Positions 32,103-40,821 of a DNA stretch of 64,000 nt are shown piece by piece (within the stretch, counting starts at the first letter, position 1; the number at the start of each line of letters is the position of its first letter). The stretch comes from an uncultured Muribaculaceae bacterium (GTDB lineage: Bacteria > Bacteroidota > Bacteroidia > Bacteroidales > Muribaculaceae): positions 124,001 to 188,000 of the forward strand of contig CAJGBY010000001.1 of NCBI GenBank assembly GCA_904501735.1, written 5' to 3'. Under the pieces are notes generated by a model. That model was given only the letters and a program-made list of their open reading frames with translations. It made no database searches and had not been told where the DNA came from. The translations under genes and the position numbers were made by a program.

Positions 32103-33437
32103 ATGAAAGCATCAGAAGTCTTAAATGATTTGAAAAGAAGGTTTCCTAATGAGCCTGAATATTTGCAGGCAGTAGAGGAAGTTATAACTACAATCGAAGA
32201 AGAATATAACAAGCATCCTGAGTTTGAGCGCTACAATCTAATAGAACGCTTATGTTTGCCTGATAGAATTTTCTCATTCCGTATCTCATGGGTAGACGAT
32301 AAGGGAAAAGTACAAAACAATATGGGTTACCGTATTCAACATAATAATGCAATAGGTCCTTATAAGGGTGGTATTCGTTTTCACTCATCGGTGAATCAAT
32401 CAATCTTGAAGTTCTTGGCATTTGAGCAAACATTTAAAAACTCACTTACAACATTGCCAATGGGTGGAGGTAAAGGAGGTTCCGACTTCAACCCTAAAGG
32501 TAAGAGCGATATGGAAGTGATGCGTTTCTGCCAAGCATATGTGGCTGAATTGTGGCGTCACATTGGAGCAGAAACCGATGTTCCTGCAGGTGATATTGGA
32601 GTAGGTGGCCGTGAAGTGGGCTATATGTATGGTTATTATAAGAAGATGGCTCGCGAAAACACAGGTACATTCACTGGTAAGGGCTTGGAATTTGGCGGTT
32701 CGCTTGTTCGTCCTGAAGCAACAGGTTACGGTAATGTGTATTTCTTGCTGAATATGCTTGCTACTCGTGGCATCGACATCAAGGGCAAGAAAGTTGCAAT
32801 TTCTGGTTCGGGAAATGTGGCTACTTATACAGCTAAGAAACTATTGTCGCTTGGTGCAAAGGTGGTAACAATGAGCGACTCAAATGGTACTATTTATGTT
32901 CCAGATGGTATTACTGAAGAACAACTTGACTATATCTTCAAGCTAAAGAATATCTATCGTGGCCGCATTAAGGAATTTGCCGAAGAATATGATTGCGAAT
33001 ACTTCGATGGCGAACGCCCATGGAAGGTGAAGTGTGATATTGCTATGCCAAGTGCTACACAAAACGAACTTGACGGCGACGATGCAAAGATGCTTCTTGA
33101 AAATGGAGTTATCGCAGTGAGCGAAGGTGCAAACATGCCATCAACTCCAGAAGCAGTGCGTCAATTCTTGGAAGCAAAGATATTGTATGCTCCAGGTAAG
33201 GCAGCTAATGCGGGTGGTGTATCGGTATCGGGTCTTGAAATGGCTCAAAACTCACAAAAATTCTCATGGAGTGCCGAAGAAGTAGATGCTAAGTTGCAAA
33301 GTATCATGAAGAATATTCATGAACAATGTGTTAAATATGGTACTGAAGCCGATGGTACAGTGAACTACGTGAAGGGTGCTAATGTGGCAGGCTTTATGAA
33401 AGTTGCTAAGGCTATGATGGCTCAAGGTATTATTTGA
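32103..33437 (+). CDS. gdhA: Glutamate dehydrogenase, NADP-type
   Basis: A 444-aa enzyme of the hexameric 50-kDa class that makes glutamate from 2-oxoglutarate and ammonia. Motifs: GPYKGGIRFH with LPMGGGKGGSDFNPKGKSD (substrate and catalytic Lys), PAGDIGVGGREVG, RPEATGYG and the dinucleotide loop SGSGNVATY. Length and sequence fit the NADP(H)-linked assimilatory type common in gut Bacteroidales. Ammonia use here is noteworthy alongside the ammonia-type GuaA in the same window. Confidence 0.96.
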   Translation: MKASEVLNDLKRRFPNEPEYLQAVEEVITTIEEEYNKHPEFERYNLIERLCLPDRIFSFRISWVDDKGKVQNNMGYRIQHNNAIGPYKGGIRFHSSVNQSILKFLAFEQTFKNSLTTLPMGGGKGGSDFNPKGKSDMEVMRFCQAYVAELWRHIGAETDVPAGDIGVGGREVGYMYGYYKKMARENTGTFTGKGLEFGGSLVRPEATGYGNVYFLLNMLATRGIDIKGKKVAISGSGNVATYTAKKLLSLGAKVVTMSDSNGTIYVPDGITEEQLDYIFKLKNIYRGRIKEFAEEYDCEYFDGERPWKVKCDIAMPSATQNELDGDDAKMLLENGVIAVSEGANMPSTPEAVRQFLEAKILYAPGKAANAGGVSVSGLEMAQNSQKFSWSAEEVDAKLQSIMKNIHEQCVKYGTEADGTVNYVKGANVAGFMKVAKAMMAQGII

Positions 33438-33459
33438 TAAAAATAAGATTATAAATATT

Positions 33460-33499
33460 AATGCGCTGGACTTGATAGTGAGTTCAGCGCATTTGTTTT
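33460..33499. terminator. Bidirectional terminator between gdhA and the C10 peptidase gene
   Basis: A 13-bp stem (AATGCGCTGGACT and AGTTCAGCGCATT, one wobble) with an 8-nt loop, in the 68-bp gap of a convergent pair. Confidence 0.8.
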
Positions 33500-33505
33500 A
33501 TAGCT

Positions 33506-35116
33506 TTATTCTTCCCAATTTGGGAATAACATTTCTTCGGGAGGTTCGGTAGTTGAGAGTGTTTTGAATGTTCGGTCGTTGTGCTCAAAATATTCGGCTG
33601 TTACCGTGTAACTCTTGTTTTTGAGTTTAAGGGCGCTATTAGGAATAGAGATGTGGTAATCAACCTCAGTGCCAGAATATACCGAAGCCATCATAGAAAA
33701 GCTATGAGTTTCGCCGTCGACAGTGATATTAATTTGCAGTTTGTTCTCGAAATTGTTTTGAGAAGGGTTTTTGAGAGCCAAAAGGAAACTCGTTCCGTTA
33801 GATTCGGGAACTTTAACCTCTGTGATAGGCTCACGCAAAAATAGGCGTGAAGGCAGAGTCCTGTTAGGTGGGATAGACAGGTGAATCTGATCATTTTCAA
33901 CTTTCATCTTTATAACAGTAGGCAAGCATTCAATAGGTTTTTTCCATGAAGGATAATCGGAGTTGCGAGACACTAAGTACATTTTGTAGTCCCCGTTTTC
34001 GAGATAATCGGGTAGTTTGAATTGTCGGCGTAATTCTCTTGAGCCTATGCGTGGTAGTGTGATAGTGTAAATGTCGAGAACAGTATATAGCTCAGAATCC
34101 TTATAAACGCCTAAAGAATATTGAAGCGTTTCGTTAAAGATGTTGTAGTTTTGAACGCTTGTTTCAAGATAAAACGACTCATCATTGTTGAAAGTCCATT
34201 CGGTTTCGTAAGGATTGCTATTGATGACGATAGGCGATGATATCATCATGGAACGATTCTTATAGATAGTGTCGGTTTCGGTTTGAATGAAATCGGTAAT
34301 CATGCGTTGGCTATTAGAATAGCAAGTGTGCTCATTACCAGGAAATTGATAAGAATTATTATTTAATATGTTTAGGTCGGTGAATTTATTGTTGTCTCCA
34401 CCACCATAGTTGGCGTGATATTCACCTTTAGGATTTACGCCATCAATAACGAAAGCATGCCCTTGTCGTACGGCTTCGCCAGTTTTACCGATGAAATTGT
34501 GGTGCGCAGCATAATATACAGGCTGCTTAGCTTGCAATTGCTCATTAATTAAAGCCTTCCATTCATCGGTAGTGTAATGGTAGCGATGTCGGATGATGGC
34601 TTTCGGTGAAAGGTGCAGATGGTGATGTAACCCCCACAAAGTGATGCCATTGGTAGTAGTAGAACTGCCACCGTCATTGAAGTGGGTGTGCATTGCAATG
34701 CTTACTTGAAAAAGGAAGTCGGCAACCGATTGGGCATAAATATCGGAATAGTCGCGTTTCTTATTCGAATTATTATAAGAGTTTCTAATGAAGCCCCAAT
34801 TAAATTTAGATTCTTCAAAGTGTTTTATGATAAGTAAAGAGTCATTGCGATTCTTTCCATAGCTATAATAAGCCTTTGTTCCGTAGCCGTGGTCGAGAGT
34901 GCGATGATAGTTGAGTATTTGTCCTGCTGCCACAGCACCACAGCCAATAGGCGTTTTGTTGTTGCGATTGCCAAATGGAGTGGCATCGTTGAAAGGCGAG
35001 TGTTGATGCCAATTAGAGCTGAGAATTGGCTTGATGTCGATAGCTTCTTGTGCTGAAGCGCAGATGATGCATGATAATAGTGCGATTATGGTGAACAATG
35101 TGTAACGCATAGGCAA
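33506..35116 (-). CDS. C10 family (streptopain-type) cysteine peptidase
   Basis: A 536-aa secreted protein with signal peptide (cleaved near SAQ, residue 23). The peptidase domain starts almost at once, without the usual long propeptide. The active-site Cys lies in IGCGAVAAGQILNYH (Cys59) and the catalytic His in GHAFVIDGVN (His220). Residues about 280-536 are beta-rich and may form Ig-like accessory domains. Streptopain relatives degrade host or competitor proteins and usually carry an inhibitory N-terminal domain; its absence suggests another control, perhaps a separate inhibitor. Start could be either Met of MPMRYTLF (35116 or 35110). Monocistronic. Confidence 0.88.
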   Translation of the reverse strand: MPMRYTLFTIIALLSCIICASAQEAIDIKPILSSNWHQHSPFNDATPFGNRNNKTPIGCGAVAAGQILNYHRTLDHGYGTKAYYSYGKNRNDSLLIIKHFEESKFNWGFIRNSYNNSNKKRDYSDIYAQSVADFLFQVSIAMHTHFNDGGSSTTTNGITLWGLHHHLHLSPKAIIRHRYHYTTDEWKALINEQLQAKQPVYYAAHHNFIGKTGEAVRQGHAFVIDGVNPKGEYHANYGGGDNNKFTDLNILNNNSYQFPGNEHTCYSNSQRMITDFIQTETDTIYKNRSMMISSPIVINSNPYETEWTFNNDESFYLETSVQNYNIFNETLQYSLGVYKDSELYTVLDIYTITLPRIGSRELRRQFKLPDYLENGDYKMYLVSRNSDYPSWKKPIECLPTVIKMKVENDQIHLSIPPNRTLPSRLFLREPITEVKVPESNGTSFLLALKNPSQNNFENKLQINITVDGETHSFSMMASVYSGTEVDYHISIPNSALKLKNKSYTVTAEYFEHNDRTFKTLSTTEPPEEMLFPNWEE

Positions 35117-35275
35117 TTGGTGATTGTTTTTACAAAAATACGAAAATTTTGTTGTAAGATGAAATAAGTGAAAAAAATGGTGAATGTGAGAGGAAAATTC
35201 AAAATGCTTGTGTATCTTTGTAAGTTGAGAAAGTATTGAAATGTAAATAATAAGAAACTAAATAAAAAACGAAAA

Positions 35276-36274
35276 ATGAAAAAGTTATTTATGGGCGCAA
35301 TGGCGGCATTGATGATGATGTCGTGTGCCGACAACAAGTATTCAGTAACTGCTGTGTTCTCTAATTCGGATAACGACGGCAAGATGGTGTATCTAATGAA
35401 CTATGACAATGGTGCTACTGTGGATAGTGCTGTGGTTGCTAACAAGTGCGTACACTTCGAAGGCGTGGTTGACACTCCTTATGTGGCTCGTCTTGCAATG
35501 CAAAAGGGCAGAATGCAATTTGTAGTTGAACCTGGTGAAATTACAATCGATACACTTGGTGTAGCATCGGGAACACCAAGCAATGTTGCTCTTGAGGCTA
35601 TGAGTGCTGAATTGAAGACTGTGTTGACTGACACAACTCTAAAGGGTGCAGCTCAAATGGAAGCATATTTGAATGTACTTGATAAGGCTTACGAAGCAAA
35701 CAAGGAAAATCCTGTGGGTTACTATGCATTCGTACAAGGAATGTTCTATAAGTATGAAAACAAGGCACAACTTGATTCAGCTCTTGCACTTGCACCAGCT
35801 AACTACAAGGAATACACTCGTATTGCAAAGCAAGTGAAGGCATTCAACCAATTGGAACTTACTGCAGAAGGAAAGATGTTTACTGATTTCACAGTAGAAT
35901 CAACTGGTGAAAAGTTGTCGGACTATGTAGGTAAGGGCAACTATGTGTTGGTAGACTTCTGGGCAAGCTGGTGTGGTCCTTGCAAGCGTGAAATTCCTAA
36001 CTTGGTTAAAATTCTTAAGAAGCACCAAGATAAAGGTTTAACAGTTCTTGGTGTTGCAGTGTGGGACAAGGTAGAAGATACAAAACAAGCTATCGAAACA
36101 TTCAAAATTGAATGGCCAGTGATGCTTGATGCTCAAACAGGTCCAACTGATCTATATGGTATTTCAGGCATTCCTCACATTATTCTATTTGCTCCTGATG
36201 GAACTATCGTATCACGCGGTTTACAAGGTGAAGAACTTGCTGCAGCAGTAGATGCTGAATTGGAAAAGAAGTAA
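35276..36274 (+). CDS. Thioredoxin-like (TlpA/ResA-type) lipoprotein with DUF4369 N-terminal domain
   Basis: A 332-aa envelope protein. A signal peptide with lipobox MMSC (Cys about 17) implies lipid anchoring. Residues about 20-120 form a DUF4369-type beta domain. Residues about 200-330 are a redoxin/TlpA thioredoxin fold with the active-site WCGPC (about 232-236) and the cis-Pro segment GISGIPHIILF. It likely reduces or isomerises disulfides in the periplasm. Its own promoter region is AT-rich and a bidirectional terminator separates it from purT. Confidence 0.9.
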   Translation: MKKLFMGAMAALMMMSCADNKYSVTAVFSNSDNDGKMVYLMNYDNGATVDSAVVANKCVHFEGVVDTPYVARLAMQKGRMQFVVEPGEITIDTLGVASGTPSNVALEAMSAELKTVLTDTTLKGAAQMEAYLNVLDKAYEANKENPVGYYAFVQGMFYKYENKAQLDSALALAPANYKEYTRIAKQVKAFNQLELTAEGKMFTDFTVESTGEKLSDYVGKGNYVLVDFWASWCGPCKREIPNLVKILKKHQDKGLTVLGVAVWDKVEDTKQAIETFKIEWPVMLDAQTGPTDLYGISGIPHIILFAPDGTIVSRGLQGEELAAAVDAELEKK

Positions 36275-36296
36275 ACTAGTTGAAATGACTTGATAT

Positions 36297-36330
36297 AATA
36301 AAAGCTACCCAGATTTGGGTAGCTTTTATT
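36297..36330. terminator. Bidirectional terminator
   Basis: A perfect 15-bp stem (AATAAAAGCTACCCA and complement) with loop GATT, between the convergent thioredoxin-like gene and purT. Confidence 0.9.
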
Positions 36331-36349
36331 GTGTTATGAGGTTTGTTGA

Positions 36350-37546
36350 TTATTCTCCGCGAGAAAGGACATTGACAGTTAGAGCTTCGTAGGCGCGTTC
36401 AGCTTTAGCGCGAGCAGCTTCAACTGATTCGTCGGTAGCAAGGATAACGCCCATGCGACGGTGTCCGTTGATTTCTGGTTTGCCAAAGATGCGCATTTGT
36501 ACGCCTGGTTCGGCAAGCACCTTTTCAAGGTTGTCGAATTCGATGCGGTTAGTTTCGCCTTCAACAACGATAGCGCGTGAAGCCGAAGGACCGAAGAAAC
36601 GAATAGAAGGAATAGGCAATCCGAGAAGAGCGCGAGCATGTAGTGCAAATTCGCTTTGGTCTTGCGAAATCATAGTAACCATACCAGTGTCGTGAGGACG
36701 AGGTGAAACTTCGCTGAAGATTACTTCGTCGCCCTTGATGAACAATTCAACACCAAAGATACCATAGCCACCAAGAGCATCGGTAACTTTCTTAGCTATT
36801 TCTTGAGCCTTAAGCAAGGCAGCAGGAGTCATTGGTTGAGGTTGCCAAGAATAGCGATAGTCGCCATCGATTTGAATGTGTCCGATAGGTTCGCAGTATT
36901 GAGTGCCAAGCATGTTGCGCACAGTGAGAAGAGTGATTTCGTAGTCGAAATCAACAAATCCTTCTACGATAACACGGCCAGCACCAGCTCGACCACCTTC
37001 TTGTGCGTTTTGCCAAGCAGCAGCCACATCTTCTTGTTTCTTGATAGTGCTTTGTCCGTGACCCGATGAGCTCATGATAGGCTTAACGACGCAAGGAATA
37101 CCGATTTCTTCAACTGCAGCATAAAATTCTTCTTCGGTAGAAGCAAATTTGTAACGAGAAGTAGTGATGCCAAGTTCTTCGGCAGCAAGACGGCGAATAC
37201 CTTCGCGATTCATAGTGAGCCAAGCAGCATTAGCAGTAGGAGTAACATTGTAACCTTCCTTTTCGAGTTCTACAAGAACAGGAGTTGCGATAGCTTCTAC
37301 TTCAGGAATGATGTGGTCGGGTTGCTCAAGTTTGATAACTTCACGAAGTTTGTCTCCGTCGAGCATATTGAACACATGGAAATGGTGAGCCACTTGCATA
37401 GCAGGAGCATTAGGATACTTGTCGCATGCTACCACTTCAACGCCAAGGCGCATTAGTTCGATAGCAACTTCTTTACCAAGTTCGCCACTACCAAGAAGTA
37501 GCGCTTTGCGACCCACACTAGTCATTAAAGAGCCTATTTTAGCCAT
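36350..37546 (-). CDS. purT: Formate-dependent phosphoribosylglycinamide formyltransferase
   Basis: A 398-aa ATP-grasp enzyme that formylates GAR using formate and ATP in purine synthesis, an alternative to the folate-dependent PurN. Motifs: LLGSGELGKEVAIE at the N-terminus, PVVKP-like CVVKPIMSSSGHGQS for ATP binding, and FSEVSPRPHDTGMVT with metal ligands. Length matches the family. The presence of PurT means formate is used directly. It has its own promoter (37588-37618). Confidence 0.96.
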   Translation of the reverse strand: MAKIGSLMTSVGRKALLLGSGELGKEVAIELMRLGVEVVACDKYPNAPAMQVAHHFHVFNMLDGDKLREVIKLEQPDHIIPEVEAIATPVLVELEKEGYNVTPTANAAWLTMNREGIRRLAAEELGITTSRYKFASTEEEFYAAVEEIGIPCVVKPIMSSSGHGQSTIKKQEDVAAAWQNAQEGGRAGAGRVIVEGFVDFDYEITLLTVRNMLGTQYCEPIGHIQIDGDYRYSWQPQPMTPAALLKAQEIAKKVTDALGGYGIFGVELFIKGDEVIFSEVSPRPHDTGMVTMISQDQSEFALHARALLGLPIPSIRFFGPSASRAIVVEGETNRIEFDNLEKVLAEPGVQMRIFGKPEINGHRRMGVILATDESVEAARAKAERAYEALTVNVLSRGE

Positions 37547-37587
37547 AAGGTAAATTAGAAATGTTTTTTAGAAAATAATATTTAATG

Positions 37588-37618
37588 CAAAATTACGAAA
37601 TTAAAGTATATAAAACAA
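37588..37618 (-). promoter_or_regulatory. Promoter of purT
   Basis: On the minus strand TTG (37618-37616), a 20-nt spacer and TAATTTTG (37595-37588). The -33 motif overlaps the terminator of the upstream gene. Confidence 0.6.
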
Positions 37619-37650
37619 GAGAGGGAAAACGATTCGTTTCCCCTCTCTCT
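37609..37650 (-). terminator. Terminator of the winged-helix gene
   Basis: Read on the minus strand, GAGAGGGG with AAACGA pairs with TCGTTT and CCCTCTC (one bulge), followed by a T-rich stretch, about 27 nt past the stop at 37677. Confidence 0.75.
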
Positions 37651-37676
37651 TATAAAAAGTTTGTTTGAAATCTAAA

Positions 37677-37877
37677 TTAGATAAGTGCGATCACAATTTC
37701 TTCTTCAGTTTCGTTGATGTTAAGCTTGCCTTCGCGAGCCAACCAACCGATAGCTGCATAAAGTTCTTTTTCTTTAAGCTTAGTAGCTTTCTTCAAACCC
37801 TTCATACTCAAGGCACCTTGTTCATTTAGAGCTGTCCATGCTTTACCAGCCCATTCTCCAATAATTTCTACGTTCAT
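37677..37877 (-). CDS. Small winged-helix protein (DUF2582 type), 66 aa
   Basis: A 66-aa protein matching the winged helix-turn-helix DUF2582 group common in Bacteroidales: MNVEIIGEWAGKAWTALNE, then LSMKGLKKATKLKEKELYAAIGWLAREGKL and a short beta wing (NINETEEEIVIAL). It probably binds nucleic acid or another protein; the function is not established. It has a strong consensus promoter and a terminator, so it is expressed alone. Confidence 0.85.
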   Translation of the reverse strand: MNVEIIGEWAGKAWTALNEQGALSMKGLKKATKLKEKELYAAIGWLAREGKLNINETEEEIVIALI

Positions 37878-37935
37878 CTTAAAAATAAATAGTTAATAAA
37901 AACTTGATAAAAATAGTATTTTCTCAAATATGGCG

Positions 37936-37968
37936 CAAAATTACATATTTTTCGTACAAATGTGCAAA
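37936..37968 (-). promoter_or_regulatory. Promoter of the winged-helix gene
   Basis: On the minus strand TTTG (37968-37965), a 21-nt spacer and TAATTTTG (37943-37936). The rest of this 311-bp gap (37878-38188) shows no coding frame apart from the symporter terminator. Confidence 0.65.
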
Positions 37969-38134
37969 TTTTAGGGCTAAAAAATGATGTTTTGCGTTGA
38001 AAATGTGCCTTTTGCGTGTTTTTGAGGCTCTAAAAAGTGGGAAAAAGCGCATAAATAGCTAATTGGAGGTATTTCGCTGATACAGTTGTGGATAGGGAAA
38101 AAAGTGTGATTGAGTAGAAAGTGTGCTAAAAAGA

Positions 38135-38169
38135 ATTGCAAGCGAAAAGTAATCGTTTTCGCTTGCAAT
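38135..38169 (-). terminator. Terminator of the Na/phosphate symporter gene
   Basis: A perfect 14-bp stem (ATTGCAAGCGAAAA and complement) with a 7-nt loop, about 20 nt beyond the stop at 38189. Confidence 0.8.
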
Positions 38170-38188
38170 AGAAATATGAGATGGCAAC

Positions 38189-39925
38189 TTATTTGTGGAT
38201 AAATCCATTTTCAAGGTCTTGCGACACATTTATCATGAAGTCGCCCATACGCTCGAATGCGTTGATAATATCCATGAAATAAACACTTGCTTGATAGTTC
38301 TTACCATCATTGTCGATGTCTTCGATCACAGCATCACGAAGATTGTTGCGAAGTGTGTTGAGTCGTTCTTCAGCATTGTAAGCGTTGGTGATGTTGGTGA
38401 GTTCGCCCTTGTGAGCAGCATTTAAGTTGTCAATCATCACATCGTAGGCAGCAATTACAGCATCGGCCATTTCGTTGAGATTTTTGATGTCGTTAGCATC
38501 AAACTTCTTGTTGTGAACATTCTTTCTTGAAAGTATGCGGCTGATAGTTTCGCCCGAGTCGCCCAATGATTCCAATTCGCCAACAATCTTATACATTGAC
38601 TTAATCTTGATGGAAGTGCTTTCGCTGATTTCTGCGACTGAAACACCATTCAAGAATGTAGCGATTTCGTATTCTACGCGGTCGGAAATCTCTTCATATT
38701 TTACAAGTTTAGCTCTCAATTCCTCAAACATATTGGTGTCGGCATTGTTGATAGCTTCCTTGGCATAATTAGCTCCGTTCTTTGAAATATTAGCAAAGTG
38801 AATGATTTCGTTGAAAGCTTGTTCAACTGATAATTCAGGAGTAGCCAAAGGTCCAGCAGAGATATACTTGAGGCGGAAAACTTCCTTTTCTTGATTCTTA
38901 GGAGCACGAACGATCTTACTTACAGCCAATGCAATCCACTTAGTAAACCAAACCATTATCAAAGTATTAATGGTGTTGAAAAGAGTGTGTAGCATTGATA
39001 GACCATACAAAGCTGCTGTACCTTCGGCCGAATTTGCTTCAGTTATCGCAAATCCATCGGCAGCTGGATTAGGCAATCCAAAAAGGTTTTCGGTGATAGT
39101 ACCAACTAATTGTAAGAAAGGATTGAACAATATCAATGCCCAAATAACACCAAACACATTGAAGATGGTGTGGGACATTGCGGCACGCTTGGCTTGTGTG
39201 TTACCTACCGAGGCTGCGATGTTTGCAGTGATAGTAGTACCGATGTTTTCACCAAGCACCATAGCACACGCCATGTTGAAAGGAATCCAGCCCAGGCTCA
39301 ACATGATAAGAGTAATGGCCATAGTGGCTGACGATGACTGTAGTACCAATGTCAAAACAGTACCAAATGCAAGGAATAGTAGTACAGAACCGAAACCATG
39401 AGCAGCCCATGATGTTACGAATTCCAATACTTGAGGTGTCTCGCGAAGGTCGGGCACTGATTCTTTCATGAATGATAGCCCCAAGAATAGAAGCGAGAAA
39501 CCGACGATTAGTTCGCCTATGTTTTTGTGTTGATCCTTTTTAGAATTAGAGCAAAGGAAACCGAATAGCATTAATGGCACGGCAAGAATAGAAATGTCGG
39601 CTTTAAATCCCAACCATGATACCATCCAAGCCGTTACGGTTGTACCAATGTTGGCACCCATAATGACACCGATAGCTTGTGTGAGAGTAAGAAGTCCTGC
39701 ATTAACAAAACTTACTACCATAACAGTAGTAGCCGAAGACGATTGGATAATAGATGTTATACCCAAACCAGTCATAACACCCTTAAAAGGATTTGATGTC
39801 ATGGCAGATAAAAATCCTCTCAATTTGTCACCTGCCGCTTTTTGTAGTCCAGAACTCATTAGGTTCATTCCGTAAAGGAACATACCCAATGCTCCCAACA
39901 GCGTAAATATTTGCAATATACCCAT
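38189..39925 (-). CDS. Na/phosphate symporter (NptA-type) with PhoU-like C-terminal domain
   Basis: A 578-aa membrane transporter. Residues 1-335 contain two inverted Na/Pi-cotransporter repeats with the signature QSSSATT (about 62-68) and QSSSATM (about 192-198). Residues about 355-575 form a helical PhoU-like cytoplasmic domain. It imports or exports phosphate with sodium. It is divergent from a two-component system across a 194-bp gap, which suggests phosphate-linked regulation. Monocistronic with its own terminator. Confidence 0.92.
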   Translation of the reverse strand: MGILQIFTLLGALGMFLYGMNLMSSGLQKAAGDKLRGFLSAMTSNPFKGVMTGLGITSIIQSSSATTVMVVSFVNAGLLTLTQAIGVIMGANIGTTVTAWMVSWLGFKADISILAVPLMLFGFLCSNSKKDQHKNIGELIVGFSLLFLGLSFMKESVPDLRETPQVLEFVTSWAAHGFGSVLLFLAFGTVLTLVLQSSSATMAITLIMLSLGWIPFNMACAMVLGENIGTTITANIAASVGNTQAKRAAMSHTIFNVFGVIWALILFNPFLQLVGTITENLFGLPNPAADGFAITEANSAEGTAALYGLSMLHTLFNTINTLIMVWFTKWIALAVSKIVRAPKNQEKEVFRLKYISAGPLATPELSVEQAFNEIIHFANISKNGANYAKEAINNADTNMFEELRAKLVKYEEISDRVEYEIATFLNGVSVAEISESTSIKIKSMYKIVGELESLGDSGETISRILSRKNVHNKKFDANDIKNLNEMADAVIAAYDVMIDNLNAAHKGELTNITNAYNAEERLNTLRNNLRDAVIEDIDNDGKNYQASVYFMDIINAFERMGDFMINVSQDLENGFIHK

Positions 39926-40089
39926 AAAATGTAGATTAAATTAAAATTTCGATTGCAAAGGAACAAAATACTTGTTTCATAAAAGTTTCAAAATAATGAG
40001 TCTTTTGTTAAAAGCAGATTTTTTTTCGAAAAAATATTACATTTTCATTAAATCTTATTTCGGATAGTATTAAGTAAGGTTTTTATCTA

Positions 40090-40097
40090 TAATTTTG
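40090..40097 (+). promoter_or_regulatory. Promoter -7 element of the two-component operon
   Basis: TAATTTTG fits TAnnTTTG, 22 nt before the ATG at 40120, so the leader is short. Confidence 0.5.
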
Positions 40098-40119
40098 TAG
40101 AATAATAATAGATGTATGT

Positions 40120-40821
40120 ATGGCTGCTGAGCGTATATTGATAGTGGACGATGAAGAGACTTTATGTGAAGTCTTGAAACTAAACCTCGAGAACGAGGGA
40201 TATGATGTTGATACAGCACTAAGTGCCGAAGATGCCCTTATGCTGGATATTAAGCAATACTCGTTGATACTCCTAGATATAATGATGGGAGAGATAAGTG
40301 GTATCAAGATGGCAAAGATGTTGAAGGCCGATGTTACAACAGCGAACATTCCGATAATCTTCTGCACTGCGCGTGATTCGGAAGACGATATGGTAATGGG
40401 GCTAAATATTGGTGCCGATGACTACATTATGAAGCCATACACAATTCGTAATGTTATAGCTCGCGTGAAGAGTGTCTTGAGACGAACATCGGGGCAGAAA
40501 ACGGTGGCGTCGACATCCGTAGAGAAACCCAATGTGCTTAAGATTGAAGGTTTGTACCTTGATTTGGAATTTAAGCGTTGCATTGTAGATGGTGATGAGG
40601 TGAAACTCGCTCGCAAGGAGTTTGAACTGTTGGCTTATTTGATTTTGCATCGAGGAAAGATATGCTCTCGCGAGCAGATTCTCAGCCGTATATGGAGTAA
40701 CGAGGTGGTAGTTCTTGATCGTACTATCGATGTGAATATCACCCGTCTGCGATCAAAGATTGGACCTTATGGTTCGTATATAGTAACTCGTTCAGGATTT
40801 GGTTATGGCTTCCGCGATTAA
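40120..40821 (+). CDS. OmpR/PhoB-family response regulator
   Basis: A 233-aa regulator. The receiver domain (about 4-120) has the acidic pair IVDDEE, the phosphorylated Asp in LILLDIMMG (about residue 56) and the Lys in DDYIMKPY. The winged-helix DNA-binding domain (about 140-233) has LARKEFELLAYLILHRGKICSREQIL and the closing TRSGFGYGFRD. It overlaps the histidine kinase gene by 17 nt, so the two are a cognate pair. The divergent Na/phosphate symporter is a candidate target. It is similar in organisation to Bacteroides RprY and PhoB; which it is cannot be fixed from this window. Confidence 0.92.
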   Translation: MAAERILIVDDEETLCEVLKLNLENEGYDVDTALSAEDALMLDIKQYSLILLDIMMGEISGIKMAKMLKADVTTANIPIIFCTARDSEDDMVMGLNIGADDYIMKPYTIRNVIARVKSVLRRTSGQKTVASTSVEKPNVLKIEGLYLDLEFKRCIVDGDEVKLARKEFELLAYLILHRGKICSREQILSRIWSNEVVVLDRTIDVNITRLRSKIGPYGSYIVTRSGFGYGFRD

